From Tannerella sp. (GTDB lineage Bacteria > Bacteroidota > Bacteroidia > Bacteroidales > Tannerellaceae): a DNA stretch of 42,957 nt. Below the pieces are notes generated by a model, which was given only the letters and a program-made list of their open reading frames with translations, was not told the origin of the DNA and ran no database searches. Made by a program: the position numbers and the translations under genes. This document shows, one piece after another, positions 42,831-42,957 of the stretch; within the stretch, counting starts at the first letter, position 1, and each line of letters starts with the position of its first letter. The stretch spans positions 1 to 42,957 of the forward strand of contig JAISXP010000044.1 of NCBI GenBank assembly GCA_031270465.1, written 5' to 3'.

Positions 42831-42957
42831 ATCTCTTGGATCATCTTCTACAATCGCATAATGATAATTGTCCTTCCATTCCCCTCTTATGGGCAGGATT
42901 TTCCTTCGTAAACCTTCTCTTGTCATACCGGATTTTTCCAATACCCTGATTGAACGT
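42828..42957 (-). CDS. GNAT-family N-acetyltransferase, C-terminal part (cut by window edge)
   Basis: Reading the minus strand from base 42956, 42 residues run to a TAA at 42830-42828. They contain SIRVLEKSGMTREGLRRK and GEWKDNYHYAIVEDD, the typical end of RimJ/RimL-type GNAT acetyltransferases (VLEKxGFxxEG...xxGxWxDxxxYAIL). The acetyl-CoA-binding core lies beyond the window. The substrate is unknown. It converges on the esterase gene across a shared terminator. Confidence 0.8.
   Translation of the reverse strand, partial: RSIRVLEKSGMTREGLRRKILPIRGEWKDNYHYAIVEDDPRD

Overview
The window looks like a chromosomal segment of a Bacteroidota bacterium, most likely order Bacteroidales. Three things point there. 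Several genes are preceded by the Bacteroidota -7 box TAnnTTTG, some with a TTTG-like -33 box 19-20 bases upstream. The families are typical of the group: a Wzi-type capsule assembly protein, a DUF2723 protein, a HAD-hotdog fusion, an ECF sigma operon and GH78. The division/cell-wall (dcw) cluster has the Bacteroidota order. I cannot assign a genus.

Layout. 1-577: the end of a possible membrane-protein gene, a hairpin and a decayed outer-membrane-protein remnant. 578-4992 (+): a three-gene overlapping cassette of two SGNH-fold proteins and an MBOAT acyltransferase, probably an envelope glycan O-acetylation machine; the MBOAT gene carries an in-frame 66-base duplication. 5061-5225: an orphan coding remnant. 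5324-6826 (-): Wzi-like outer-membrane protein. 6998-8103 (+): rpsF-rpsR-rplI, ending in a palindromic element flanked by a 16-base direct repeat. 8250-9085 (-): RNase H behind a truncated Rpn-type transposase remnant. 9222-10658 (-): a CstA-family carbon-starvation/pyruvate transporter.

10721-26430 (-): the dcw cluster, transcribed as rsmH-ftsL-ftsI-murE-mraY-murD-ftsW-murG-murC-ftsQ-ftsA-ftsZ-yqeY. Most junctions overlap or are a few bases long. The exception is a 439-base murG-murC gap with dispersed-repeat copies, one of which encodes the MurG tail. mraZ is not at the head of the cluster. Together these genes make lipid II (MurC-MurE, MraY, MurG; MurE has the meso-diaminopimelate signature), polymerise it at the septum (FtsW, FtsI, FtsL, FtsQ) and build the Z-ring (FtsA, FtsZ).

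26602-32263: a secreted M48 metalloprotease diverges from a HAD-hotdog fusion (menaquinone-pathway type), followed by an operon-like run of ApbE flavin transferase, Tat-signal Gfo/Idh oxidoreductase, a small two-helix membrane protein and an alpha/beta hydrolase. 32398-34097: ECF sigma factor, putative membrane anti-sigma protein and a small exported protein, closed by a strong terminator. 34327-37059: GH78 alpha-L-rhamnosidase lipoprotein. 37354-41247: DUF2723 membrane protein and polysaccharide deacetylase. 41395-42957: a hypothetical gene, a secreted esterase, a two-way terminator and the end of a GNAT acetyltransferase on the minus strand.

No rRNA, tRNA, CRISPR array or complete insertion sequence was seen. 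I did not find a clearly unprecedented multi-gene system. The best leads are the acetylation cassette with its repeat-expanded loop, the small palindromic element behind rplI, and the repeat invasion of the dcw operon.
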